Below are positions 37,679 through 45,939 of a stretch of 46,003 nucleotides of DNA, piece after piece. This stretch comes from DAIRVC01 sp036803025 (GTDB lineage: Bacteria > Chloroflexota > Anaerolineae > Anaerolineales > E44-bin32): positions 1-46,003 of the forward strand of contig DAIRVC010000004.1 in NCBI GenBank assembly GCA_036803025.1, written 5' to 3'. Below the pieces are notes generated by a model, which made no database searches, was not told the DNA's origin, and worked only from the letters and a program-made list of their open reading frames with translations. The first letter of the stretch is position 1; every line of letters starts with the position of its first letter. Made by a program: the position numbers and the translations under genes.

Positions 37679-38884
37679 ATGACGAAGATCGATCTCAACC
37701 AGCCTTTGGCGCTGCCCGACTCGATGCGCGCCCTGGCGTCCATCCTGGCCTCGGATCACGAGATCACCATCGGCGAGGGGCACCTCGAACGCCAGTACGC
37801 GGAAATCGCCGACGAGGTCCAAGGCGCGGTGGCGGCGGTCCTGCCGACGGGCAAATACACGCTCGGACCGAATCTGAAGCGCTTCGAGCAGGAATTCGCC
37901 GCCTACTGCGAGGCCCGGCACGGTATCGGCATCTCCAGCGGCACGGCCGCGCTGCACCTTGCTCTGGAGGCGCTCGGCGTCGGCCCCGGCGACGAAGTGA
38001 TCACCGTCGCCAACACCTACATCGCCACCGCGCTGGCTATCAGCTACACCGGCGCCACGCCGGTGTTCGTCGACGTCGATCCACAGACGTTCAACATGAC
38101 CGTCGAGCTGACGGCGGCCAAGATCACCAAGCGCACTCGCGCGCTTCTCCCGGTGCATCTGTACGGACACGTGGTCGACATGGACCCGCTGATGGCCCTG
38201 GCCAAACAGCACGGGTTGGCGGTGCTCGAGGACGCCTCGCATGCGCACGGCGCTCGCTACAAGGGCCGCCGCACCGGCTCGCTCGGCCACATGGCGGCGT
38301 TCTCTTTCTACCCGGGCAAGAACATCGGCGCCTACGGCGACGGCGGGGCGATCACCACCAACGACCCGGATCTGGACGAGAAGGCGCGCGTGCTGCGCTA
38401 CGTCGGCCAGCGCCTCAAGTTCGTGCACGAGGTGATCGGCTTTCAGGATCGCCTGGACGAACTGCAGGCGGCAATCCTGAGCGTCAAGCTCAAGCGCCTC
38501 GATGAGTGGAACGACCGCCGCCGGGCGCTGGCGGCGATCTACGACGAGATGCTGGCCGAGACCCCGCTCCAGCTTCCGCACGTGGCCGACTACGCCTACC
38601 ACGTCTACTACTCGTACGCCACCATCGCCCCGACCGAGGCTGAGCGCAACCGGCTGCTGGCGTTCCTCCTCGAGCGCGGCATCGGCGGCTACGCCATGTA
38701 CCCGGCCATCGTCCCTATGCAGGGCGCTTATCTGCACCTGGGCTACAAAGAATCCGACTTCCCGGTCGCCTCCGGCTATGCCCGGCGCGTTCTCAACCTG
38801 CCGCTGTTCGAGACGCTTCGGCCGGACGAAGCGCGCCGGACCGCCGAGGCGATCCTGGCCTACTACGACCGCGCGGCGGGCTGA
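37679..38884 (+). CDS. DegT/DnrJ/EryC1/StrS-family PLP-dependent aminotransferase
   Basis: A 401-residue fold-type I enzyme that normally transfers an amino group to a keto sugar (often nucleotide-linked). Family signatures are GKYTLGPNLKRFEQEFA, GISSGTAALHLALEALG, VITVANTYIATALAI, VHLYGHVVDMDPL, LEDASHAHGARYKGR (Asp185 pairs with the PLP nitrogen) and FSFYPGKNIGAYGDGG, where Lys214 is the PLP-binding lysine. The ATG has CTGGAGGCCGA upstream. Its presence inside a sugar-uptake operon, between two GH4 genes and 5 nt from the next, is unusual: these enzymes mostly sit in surface-polysaccharide or antibiotic clusters. Confidence 0.88.
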   Translation: MTKIDLNQPLALPDSMRALASILASDHEITIGEGHLERQYAEIADEVQGAVAAVLPTGKYTLGPNLKRFEQEFAAYCEARHGIGISSGTAALHLALEALGVGPGDEVITVANTYIATALAISYTGATPVFVDVDPQTFNMTVELTAAKITKRTRALLPVHLYGHVVDMDPLMALAKQHGLAVLEDASHAHGARYKGRRTGSLGHMAAFSFYPGKNIGAYGDGGAITTNDPDLDEKARVLRYVGQRLKFVHEVIGFQDRLDELQAAILSVKLKRLDEWNDRRRALAAIYDEMLAETPLQLPHVADYAYHVYYSYATIAPTEAERNRLLAFLLERGIGGYAMYPAIVPMQGAYLHLGYKESDFPVASGYARRVLNLPLFETLRPDEARRTAEAILAYYDRAAG

Positions 38885-38889
38885 CGCGC

Positions 38890-40125
38890 ATGGGCCAGCC
38901 GATCCGATTGGCGGTGCTCGGCGGGAGCGGGGTGGCGACACCCGGTCTGATCCACGCGCTGGCCCGGGTGCGCGACCGCCCGCCCATGCAGGTGACGCTG
39001 CTCGGCCGTTCGGCTGATAAGCTCGACCGCGTCGCCGCCCTGAGCCGCAGGCTGGCCGATCAGGCCAGCGCCCCGTTGGCCGTTACCCACACGACCGACC
39101 TGCACCGCGGCCTGGAAGGCGCCGACTACGTCCTCAACCAGATTCGTGTCGGCGGCTATGAGGCCCGCGCCGTCGACGAGACCTTCCCGCACGCCTTCGG
39201 CCTGCCGGGCGAGGAGACCGTCGGGCCGGGCGGGATGAACAACGCGCTGCGGACGATTCCGGCGACGTTGGAGCAGTGCCGCGTCCTGGAGGCGGTCGCC
39301 CCGCGGGCCCTGGTCATCAACCTGACCAACCCGAGCAGCTACATTCAGTACGCGCTGTCGCGCTACACGCGGCTGGCCTCGGTGGGCACATGCGACTCCC
39401 CGATCGGTCTGGCACAGTCGATCGCCGACGCCCTCCAGGCGCCGCTTGAGGCGCTGTGGGTCGGCTACGTGGGCATGCATCACTTCGGCTGGGTGACCGA
39501 GGTGCGTTGGAACGGCCGAGACGTCCTGCCCGAGCTGCTTGAACGGCTCGACCAGGTCGCAGGCCTTCCGGTGGACGCCGATCTTGTCCGCGCCCTCGGC
39601 GCCATCCCGACCTCGTACTTCAAGTACCGTTACCATGCGGACCGGATGCTGGCCGGTCAGAAAGGCAAGCGCCCCAGGGCCGAGCAGTTGTTGCAGATGC
39701 AGGACGATATCCTGGCCGATCTACAGCGCGACGACCTGCAGGGGATGCCCGACAGCCTGGTGCGGCGCGGCGCCGGGTGGTACGACCGCATCATCGTCCC
39801 GGTTCTCCTGGCACACGCCACGGACTCGCGCCGCGTTTTCACGCTGAACGTGCGCAACGGAGACAGCCTGCCCTGGATGCCGCCCGAGTCGATCGTCGAG
39901 CTGCCGACGCTGGTAACGCGCCAGGGTTTCTACCCCCTCCAGCCGGCGCGCCTTCCACCGGACCTGCAGGCCATGCTGCGAACGAACGCCGCCATGGAGA
40001 TGCTGTGGGTCGAGGCGGTTGTCGAGCGCTCCTTTGACAAGGCCCTGCGCGCCATGGTGCTCAACCCGATGATCCAGAATCTCGATCAGGCCCGCGCTGT
40101 CCTACAGCAGATCTGGCCGAAGTAG
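38890..40125 (+). CDS. Glycoside hydrolase family 4 protein, copy 3 (divergent)
   Basis: A 411-residue GH4 homologue. The NAD site is LAVLGGSGVATPGLIHAL (residues 7-24). The usual QETTGPGG is GEETVGPGG (107-115). The metal cysteine is in GTCDSPIG (Cys168), and the metal histidine segment reads GMHHFGW (His197 or His198) instead of GLNHxxW. A SYFKYRYH segment corresponds to the catalytic-Tyr region. It is clearly different from copies 1 and 2, so a different linkage or sugar is likely, and it could also be non-hydrolytic. It starts 5 nt after the aminotransferase stop. Confidence 0.82.
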   Translation: MGQPIRLAVLGGSGVATPGLIHALARVRDRPPMQVTLLGRSADKLDRVAALSRRLADQASAPLAVTHTTDLHRGLEGADYVLNQIRVGGYEARAVDETFPHAFGLPGEETVGPGGMNNALRTIPATLEQCRVLEAVAPRALVINLTNPSSYIQYALSRYTRLASVGTCDSPIGLAQSIADALQAPLEALWVGYVGMHHFGWVTEVRWNGRDVLPELLERLDQVAGLPVDADLVRALGAIPTSYFKYRYHADRMLAGQKGKRPRAEQLLQMQDDILADLQRDDLQGMPDSLVRRGAGWYDRIIVPVLLAHATDSRRVFTLNVRNGDSLPWMPPESIVELPTLVTRQGFYPLQPARLPPDLQAMLRTNAAMEMLWVEAVVERSFDKALRAMVLNPMIQNLDQARAVLQQIWPK

Positions 40126-40154
40126 GTGCCGGCCGGAGTGCTCGACGAGGTGGC

Positions 40155-41105
40155 ATGCCATCCCGGGGTTCTCGTGGACCGTATGTCCTCGGCCTAGACG
40201 GCGGCGGATCGCACACGCAGTCGTTGGTGCTGGACGGTTCCGGCCGAGAGCTGGGGCGCGGCAGCGCCGGGCCGTCCAATCACCAATCCGTCGGCGCCCA
40301 GGCGGCACAGGCGGCGCTGGCCGCCTCGCTGGATCAGGCCATGGCCTCGGCCGGGCGGCCGCCCCTGGCGGCCGCCTGCTTCGGCATGGCCGGCCTCGAT
40401 CGCCCCGAGGATCTGCGCATCCTGCGGGAGATCGCCGATGCGCTGCTGCCCGGCCTGCCGCTGGAATTGGTCCACGACGGCCTGGTGGCGCTGGTCGGCG
40501 GCACGGGAGGCCAGCGCTACGGTGTGGCGGTCATCGCCGGCACCGGTTCGAGCGCCGTGGGCTACACGGCGGATGGGCGTTTCGCCCGCAGCAGCGGATG
40601 GGGTCACCTGCTCGGCGACGAGGGCAGCGGCTTCGACATCGCCCGCCGGGGACTGAATGCCGCCACGCGCGCGCAGGATGGCCGTGGGCCGCAGACCATC
40701 CTGACCGAGCGTCTTCCGCTGGCGGCGGGCCTGCCGTCGATGGATTCGCTGTCGGATCACATCTACAACGAGAGTTGGACGATCCCGCAGGTGGCCAGCC
40801 TGGCGCCGGCAGTCCTGGCCGCAGCCGAGGACGGGGACCCATCGGCCGGGGAGATCCGCGACCAGGCCGCGGACGAGCTGGCGCTGGCAGCGCTGGCCGT
40901 CATTCGCGCGCTGGGGATGCAGTCGCAGGCCTTCGCGGTGATCCTGTCGGGGGGCATCTTCGGCGGCTGTCCCGCCATCGTCGACCGGGCCCGTCGGACT
41001 ATCGTCCGGGAGGCCCGGCAGGCGGATGTGCATCTACCCGTGCGCGAGCCAGTCTGGGGCGCCGCCTGGCTGGCGCTGCAGTCCGTCAGCTCCCACAGCA
41101 AGTGA
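40155..41105 (+). CDS. BadF/BadG/BcrA/BcrD-type ATPase, N-acetylglucosamine-kinase-like
   Basis: A 316-residue ASKHA-fold kinase. The phosphate-1 loop is VLGLDGGGSHTQSLVLD near the N-terminus, the phosphate-2 region GVAVIAGTGSSAVGYT, and the segment SGWGHLLGDEGSGFDIARRGLNAA (in parts) matches eukaryotic-type GlcNAc kinases and bacterial relatives. The adenosine motif is VILSGGIFGGCP. It would phosphorylate a free amino sugar released by the GH4 enzymes (inference). It follows GH4 copy 3 by 29 nt and is the last gene of the locus, ending at the foldback repeat. The ATG has GAGGTGGC upstream. Confidence 0.85.
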   Translation: MPSRGSRGPYVLGLDGGGSHTQSLVLDGSGRELGRGSAGPSNHQSVGAQAAQAALAASLDQAMASAGRPPLAAACFGMAGLDRPEDLRILREIADALLPGLPLELVHDGLVALVGGTGGQRYGVAVIAGTGSSAVGYTADGRFARSSGWGHLLGDEGSGFDIARRGLNAATRAQDGRGPQTILTERLPLAAGLPSMDSLSDHIYNESWTIPQVASLAPAVLAAAEDGDPSAGEIRDQAADELALAALAVIRALGMQSQAFAVILSGGIFGGCPAIVDRARRTIVREARQADVHLPVREPVWGAAWLALQSVSSHSK

Positions 41106-41117
41106 ACTGCTCCCCCG

Positions 41118-41230
41118 GGTGTCATTGCGAGCCCCGCACTGTCGTGCGGGGCTTGGCAATCTCCCCGCCATGGAAGCCCAGCCTACGAGGAGATTGCTTC
41201 GTCGGCTTTCGGCCTCCTCGCAATGACACC
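41118..41230. repeat. 113-bp foldback (MITE/REP-like) element with 14-bp terminal inverted repeats
   Basis: GGTGTCATTGCGAG (41118-41131) is repeated inverted as CTCGCAATGACACC (41217-41230). Inside are a perfect 9-bp hairpin GCCCCGCAC/GTGCGGGGC (41131-41152, 4-nt loop) and a second inverted pair around GCAATCTCC and GGAGATTGC. The CATTGCGAG...CTCGCAATG end type is a recurrent dispersed repeat in several bacterial lineages (from memory). It fills the gap between the convergent stops at 41105 and 41232 and may end transcription from both sides. Confidence 0.75.
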
Positions 41231-41231
41231 A

Positions 41232-42059
41232 TCAGCGGGGGTCCACGATCCGCCCGTAAAGATCCGGCCGGCGATCGGCGTGGATGTCGATCTCGTACTC
41301 GCCGAGGACGAAGACCCGGTGCTTCTGATCGGCGCGTGACAGGTCTACGTCGGCGACCAACAGCGCTTCCTCGGTCTGCCCCGCCTGCGCCAGCACATCA
41401 CCATCGGGTCCAACGATCAGGCTCCGCCCGAGGTAGCGCCCGCCGCGCTCCCCGCCGACGTGGTCGGCGGCAATCAGAAACACGCCGTTCTCTGCCGCCC
41501 GGGTGCGGGCGACGTAGTCGGGATAGAGGCTGGCCGCCTGCGGCCACGCGGTGGGGAACAGGATGGCCTGCGCGCCGGCCAGGCCAAGCACGCGGGCCGG
41601 CTCCGGAAAGCGCAGGTCGTAGCAGATGAGCATCGCCAGCCGGCCGAGCGAGGTCTCGACCGGTCCGGGCAGCGATTCCCCTGGCGTCAGGTAGCGATCG
41701 ACGCCCAGGCAGAGTAAGTGGGTCTTGTGATAGCGGCCGAGGACCCCCGTGCCGTCGACCATCGCGGCCGTATTGAAGCAGCGTCCCTGTTCGTCCTTCT
41801 CGATCGTGCCCACGACCGCCAGGATGCCGGACTTGCGGCAGGCATCCGCCAGACGATCGGTGCGAGGTCCCGGAATCGGCTCCGCCACCTCGGCCGCCTC
41901 CTCGGCGGTAAGCATGTAGCCGGTCAGCGCGCATTCGGGGAAGACCGCTACCTGGGCGCCCTGTGCAGCCGCCGCCTCGATCCAATGGATCACCTTCTCC
42001 AGGTTGGCCTGCGGATCGAGTGGGCGGGTTGCGATCTGTGCTGCGGCGACTCGAATCAT
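41232..42059 (-). CDS. Carbon-nitrogen hydrolase (nitrilase superfamily) amidase
   Basis: A 275-residue cytosolic amidase or related enzyme. The Glu-Lys-Cys triad is complete: Glu42 in VFPECALTGYML, Lys112 in GRYHKTHL and nucleophile Cys146 in AMLICYDLRFPEPAR. Other blocks (FNTAAMVDGTGVLGRYHK, RTRAAENGVFLIAADHVGGE) are typical of the aliphatic-amidase/carbamoylase-like branch. The substrate is unknown. The ATG lies immediately before RVAAAQIA. It converges with the sugar operon and diverges from the gene at 42197. Confidence 0.88.
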   Translation of the reverse strand: MIRVAAAQIATRPLDPQANLEKVIHWIEAAAAQGAQVAVFPECALTGYMLTAEEAAEVAEPIPGPRTDRLADACRKSGILAVVGTIEKDEQGRCFNTAAMVDGTGVLGRYHKTHLLCLGVDRYLTPGESLPGPVETSLGRLAMLICYDLRFPEPARVLGLAGAQAILFPTAWPQAASLYPDYVARTRAAENGVFLIAADHVGGERGGRYLGRSLIVGPDGDVLAQAGQTEEALLVADVDLSRADQKHRVFVLGEYEIDIHADRRPDLYGRIVDPR

Positions 42060-42196
42060 CGGCGTCTCCTGGCCGGAGGATGGCAGGCCCGCGCCCTCGG
42101 CGGCGAGGGGCGCGCGCCTTCAGTTCATGCGGGGCCGGTTGCCTACTGTATACTCGTGCCGGCAGTCGGACAACACCCGCCCATCGAGGAGTGCAG

Positions 42197-43474
42197 ATGC
42201 AGCCCTGGTCGGAGCTCGAGCCCTGGTGGCGGTTCGGCGCCGCCTTGCTGATCGGCGCGCTGATCGGACTGGAGCGCGAGTTCGTCCAGCAGCGCAGCGG
42301 CGAGCGGGAGTTCGGCGGCATTCGCACCTTCTCCCTGCTCTCGCTGGGCGGCGCGGCCGCGGCGGCACTGGCTCAGCAGTTCGGTGTGGCGGTGTTCGTC
42401 GCCGCCTACGCCGCCATGGTATTGATGATCCTGTCGAGCTTCGTCGGCGAGATGATCCGCGCCAAGGAGGAGGGGATCACCACCGAGGTGGCCGGGGTGC
42501 TGATGCCGCTCATCGGGGCGATGGCGGTCTGGGGGCGCGTCGAGATCGCCGCCGCCCTGGGGGTCATCACCGCCTTCCTGCTCTCGCTGCGGCCGCGCCT
42601 GCACGGCATGGTGCGGGGCATGTCGGACGAGGATCTGCGGGCCACGCTCGAGTTCGCCCTGATCAGCGCCGTCATCCTGCCGTTGCTGCCCAACCGCGGC
42701 TTCGGCCCGTATGAGGTCCTCAATCCATTCCAGATCTGGCTGCTGGTCGTCCTCGTCTCCGGCATCGGCTTCTTCGGCTACTTGTTGATGAAGCTTCTTG
42801 GCCCTGAGCGCGGCATCGGCCTGACGGCTGTTCTGGGCGGTTTGGTGAGCAGCACGGCCACGACCGTCAGCTTTGCCGGCCGCAGCCGGCAGGAGGCCGG
42901 GCTGTCGCCGCTGTTGACGCGCGGCATCCTGCTCGCTTCGGCGGTCATGTTCCCGCGCGTCCTGGTCTGGGTGGCGGCCGTTCACCGGCCTCTGCTTCCC
43001 CTGGTCCTGCTCCCGATGTCGGTCATGTTCCTGGCCGACCTGGCGGTGGCGGCTCTCATCTGGCGCCGCGCTCGGACCGCCCCGGGCCCCGAGCAGCCCA
43101 AGGTCGAGCTGGCCAATCCGCTTAAGCTGCGGACGGCGATCACGTTCGGATTGGTTTTCGCGGTCGTCCTGGTAGCCGTACGCGCCGCCAACGAGTTCTT
43201 CGGCAGCGCCGGCGTGTACGCCGCCAGCGCCCTGGCGGCCATCACCGATGTCGACTCGATCACCCTGAGCACGGCCCAACTGGCCGGCCGAGCTGAGCTG
43301 GACCTGCGCGTGGCGGCCACCGCCATCGTCCTGGCATCGCTGATCAACACCGCCGCCAAGGGCGTCATGGCCTGGACGCTTGGATCCCCGCAGCTACGGC
43401 GTTCGGTGGCTATCGGCTTCGGCGCGGTCGTGCTCAGCGGGATCATCAGCGGCGCGGTCACCCTGCTCGGCTGA
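42197..43474 (+). CDS. MgtC/SapB-type membrane protein fused to a DUF4010 domain
   Basis: A 425-residue integral membrane protein. The N-terminal MgtC-like part (residues about 10-135) has ALLIGALIGLEREFVQQRSG and GGIRTFSLLSLGGAAAAAL, the family's conserved blocks; the C-terminal half (about 180-425) has the DUF4010 pattern GFFGYLLMKLLGPERGIGLTAVLGG (in parts), SSTATTVSFAGRSRQ and ALAAITDVDSITLSTAQLAG. About eleven membrane helices are likely. MgtC proteins act in Mg2+ homeostasis and virulence; the fused form is common in environmental bacteria with unknown function. The ATG has GAGGAG upstream and TATACT (42149-42154) could be the -10. Confidence 0.87.
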   Translation: MQPWSELEPWWRFGAALLIGALIGLEREFVQQRSGEREFGGIRTFSLLSLGGAAAAALAQQFGVAVFVAAYAAMVLMILSSFVGEMIRAKEEGITTEVAGVLMPLIGAMAVWGRVEIAAALGVITAFLLSLRPRLHGMVRGMSDEDLRATLEFALISAVILPLLPNRGFGPYEVLNPFQIWLLVVLVSGIGFFGYLLMKLLGPERGIGLTAVLGGLVSSTATTVSFAGRSRQEAGLSPLLTRGILLASAVMFPRVLVWVAAVHRPLLPLVLLPMSVMFLADLAVAALIWRRARTAPGPEQPKVELANPLKLRTAITFGLVFAVVLVAVRAANEFFGSAGVYAASALAAITDVDSITLSTAQLAGRAELDLRVAATAIVLASLINTAAKGVMAWTLGSPQLRRSVAIGFGAVVLSGIISGAVTLLG

Positions 43475-43505
43475 CCTCGCCTGGGGAGCCGGCGCGGCGA
43501 ATCAA

Positions 43506-43535
43506 ATCGGCCTGCCCGAGAATGGACAGGCCGAT
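43506..43535. terminator. Terminator-like hairpin between convergent genes
   Basis: ATCGGCCTG (43506-43514) and CAGGCCGAT (43527-43535) pair perfectly with a 12-nt loop, between the stops at 43474 and 43561. No clear T run follows on either strand. Confidence 0.45.
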
Positions 43536-43560
43536 CACATCTCGGCCGCTGGCTGTGGGG

Positions 43561-43794
43561 TCAGGCCGGGCCTTTGTCCTGGAGCCGCTCCAGTGCGCGA
43601 TCGATCAGGCTGCGCGCTGCCAAGAGCATCTCGCGGCGGGCGGCCCGCCGGTGGGCGAGGAACTCGGGGGGCAGCAGCACCCTGGCGCTGGCGTGCAATT
43701 CCTTGTGGGCGGCGCGGAAGTGCTCACGCGTCTCTTCCGGCATCCAGTGACGCGCCTTGTCGCGCATCTTGTCCTTCACGCTCTCTTCTGGCAT
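43561..43794 (-). CDS. Small alpha-helical protein, function unknown
   Basis: A 77-residue highly charged helical protein (PEESVKDKMRDKARHWMPEE, then TREHFRAAHKELHASARVLLPPEFLAHRRAARREMLLAARSLIDRALERL in sequence). No signal peptide, Cys or known domain is seen. The ATG at 43792-43794 has GGAGG upstream; residues encoded farther upstream in the frame are not supported. It stands alone between the MgtC-type gene and the thiolase gene. Its Lys/Arg/Glu make-up recalls small stress or DNA-associated proteins, but no function can be assigned. Confidence 0.6.
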   Translation of the reverse strand: MPEESVKDKMRDKARHWMPEETREHFRAAHKELHASARVLLPPEFLAHRRAARREMLLAARSLIDRALERLQDKGPA

Positions 43795-43970
43795 GGCGAC
43801 CTCCTTCGCGATTCTTGCCGTTCCGGCGGCCCACGCCGCCTGACGCACCCTCGACAGCCGAATTGTACCTCACCGGCCCAGGGCGAGTCTTGCACACGGG
43901 TGCAGCGCCGAGCGTGCCTTGCCTGGATTGCAGACTGGAGCGGGCTGGCGCGAGCCCGGGCGGTCGGGAT

Positions 43971-45119
43971 CTACAGCCTCTCGATCACCGACGCCGTGGC
44001 CATCCCGTGCCCGATACACATCGTCTGCAGGCCGTAGCGGCCGCCGGTCCGGCAAAGCCCATGAACCAGCTTGGTCATCAGGATTGCGCCGGTTGCTCCC
44101 AACGGGTGACCGTGCGCGATCGCGCCGCCGGTCGGGTTGACGCGCCCCAGATCGGCGCCTGTCTCCGACTGCCAGGCCAGGACGACCGAGGCGAAGGCTT
44201 CGTTGATCTCGACGAGGTCGATCTGGTCCATCTTCAGCCCGGCGCGCGCCAGCACCTTGTGGGTGGCGGGGATCGGCCCATCCAGCATCAGCGTCGGATC
44301 GGATCCGACGGCCACCCGGGCGACCAATCGCGCCAGCGGCTTCAAGTCGTTCTGCTTGACCGCCCGCGGCGAGGCCAGCAGAACCGCCGCCGCGCCGTCG
44401 CTGATCTGGCTGCTATTGCCGGCCGTAATGACGCCGTCCTCTTTGAACGCCGGCTTCAAGGCGCCCATCTTCGCTCGATCGGCCGGGTAGCGCACACCCT
44501 GATCTTGTGTCACCAGACGCTGCCCGCCGTTCCCGTCGGGCACACGGACCGGCGCCAACTGCTCGGCCAGGTCCCCGGCCGCCATGGCCTCCCCGGCGCG
44601 CGTGTGGCTCTGGTAGGCGAAGTCATCCAGGACCTCGCGGCTCAGGCGGTACTTGGCCGCCATCATTTCGGCGCTGATCCCCTGATGCACCAGCTCGTAA
44701 GGGAAGTCGGTCGGCCACTCCCGCGGGTAGTCGCTCCCCAGCGGTTGATGCGACATCATCTCTACCCCGCCGCCGATGGCGATATCGGCATCGCCCGCCA
44801 GGATTTCCTGGGCGGCGAAGTGGACCGCTTGCTGCCCGGAACCGCACATGCGATTGAGCTGGACGCCGGGGACTTCGACCGGCAGCCCGCTCTTGAGCGC
44901 CGCCAACCGGGCGATGTTGGCGCCTTGATCGCCCACCGGCGTGACGCACCCGAGGATGACGTCCTCCACCATGGCCGGCTCAACCGCCGCACGCTGCACC
45001 ACCTCGCGCAGTACGTGCGCGGCCAGGTCGACCGGGGCGACCGGGAACAGCGCGCCGGTCTGTGGCTTGCCCACGCCAATCGGCGTGCGGACCGCGGCGA
45101 TGATGTAGACTTCAGGCAT
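43971..45119 (-). CDS. Acetyl-CoA acetyltransferase (thiolase)
   Basis: A 382-residue cytosolic thiolase that condenses or cleaves acyl-CoA in fatty acid or acetoacetyl-CoA metabolism. The acylated cysteine is Cys92 in NRMCGSGQQAVHFAAQE; the His motif is in GGAIAHGHPLGATGA; the second cysteine lies in TMCIGHGMATASV, where most relatives have CIGGGQG. INEAFASV carries the conserved NEAFA block. The ATG has GGGAGG upstream. No other beta-oxidation gene is adjacent, so the pathway direction is not evident. Confidence 0.9.
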   Translation of the reverse strand: MPEVYIIAAVRTPIGVGKPQTGALFPVAPVDLAAHVLREVVQRAAVEPAMVEDVILGCVTPVGDQGANIARLAALKSGLPVEVPGVQLNRMCGSGQQAVHFAAQEILAGDADIAIGGGVEMMSHQPLGSDYPREWPTDFPYELVHQGISAEMMAAKYRLSREVLDDFAYQSHTRAGEAMAAGDLAEQLAPVRVPDGNGGQRLVTQDQGVRYPADRAKMGALKPAFKEDGVITAGNSSQISDGAAAVLLASPRAVKQNDLKPLARLVARVAVGSDPTLMLDGPIPATHKVLARAGLKMDQIDLVEINEAFASVVLAWQSETGADLGRVNPTGGAIAHGHPLGATGAILMTKLVHGLCRTGGRYGLQTMCIGHGMATASVIERL

Positions 45120-45270
45120 GGGACGACCTCCCGGGAATCGGAAGCAACGGCCGGCGGGGCCTCAACGATCCCAGAATACGCCGCCCGGCACACGCCGTCA
45201 ACAGGCAACACCCTCAGCCAGCGGCAGGAGCATTTGAGGACCTACCGACGGAAGGTCGGGGAGCAGACGA

Positions 45271-45939
45271 ATGAGACGGTGCAGGTACATTCTATGGATC
45301 GGCGTCGTGCTCGCGGCCTGTGCACCGGCGGCGCCGCGCCTGGTAACCGCCGAGGACATTCTGGCCGCGCTGCAGGAGGCCGGCGCCACCCTGGCCGAGA
45401 CCGAGTTGATCGCCCATCCCAGCCTGGAGGCTGTCGGCCGAGTCTGGCAGGTCAACGAGTCGCTGATCCAGATCACCGAGTACGAGAGCGTCGCTGCCCG
45501 CCAGGCTGTCTCCGATCGCCTCTCCCCGGACGGCCTGGCCCTGGGCGGTGTTCCGCTGCTCTGGTCCGATCGGCCCCATCTCTGGGCGATCGGACGCGTG
45601 ATCGTCGCCTACGAAGGCCTCGACGGCCCAACGATCCTGCTCCTGTCCGGCCTCCTGGGGGATCCTCTGACCGGGCAAGCCGCGGCGGAGGGGCCGTATC
45701 CGCCGGCGGTGACGGCCGCTATTGCTGCGTTGGCTGGTGACCTGGCGGTGGACCCGGCAACGATCGAAGTGGTCGCTTTCGAAGAGGTCGAATGGCCGGA
45801 CGCCTGTCTGGGGGCAGCCCAAGCGGGAGAAACCTGCGCCGGGGTCGTGACACCGGGCTGGCGCGTGACCTTGCTGGCCGGCGATGAGGCTATCGAGCTG
45901 CATACCGATCAGGTCGGCGCCGTGGTGCGCCGACCCTGA
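45271..45939 (+). CDS. Lipoprotein with C-terminal conserved Cys-pair domain, function unknown
   Basis: A 222-residue exported lipoprotein (lipobox LAAC, Cys about residue 17). The middle part (residues 25-130) holds an AEDILAALQEAGATLAE helix and WQVNESLIQITEYESVAAR, similar to other uncharacterised Chloroflexi lipoproteins. The C-terminal 60 residues read IEVVAFEEVEWPDACLGAA, ETCAGVVTPGWRVTLLAG and YELHTDQ-like ELHTDQVG, a small domain with a conserved Cys pair common in Chloroflexi and cyanobacteria. Function is unknown. The ATG has GGGGAGCAG upstream. The 64 bases after the stop contain no recognisable feature before the window ends. Confidence 0.72.
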   Translation: MRRCRYILWIGVVLAACAPAAPRLVTAEDILAALQEAGATLAETELIAHPSLEAVGRVWQVNESLIQITEYESVAARQAVSDRLSPDGLALGGVPLLWSDRPHLWAIGRVIVAYEGLDGPTILLLSGLLGDPLTGQAAAEGPYPPAVTAAIAALAGDLAVDPATIEVVAFEEVEWPDACLGAAQAGETCAGVVTPGWRVTLLAGDEAIELHTDQVGAVVRRP

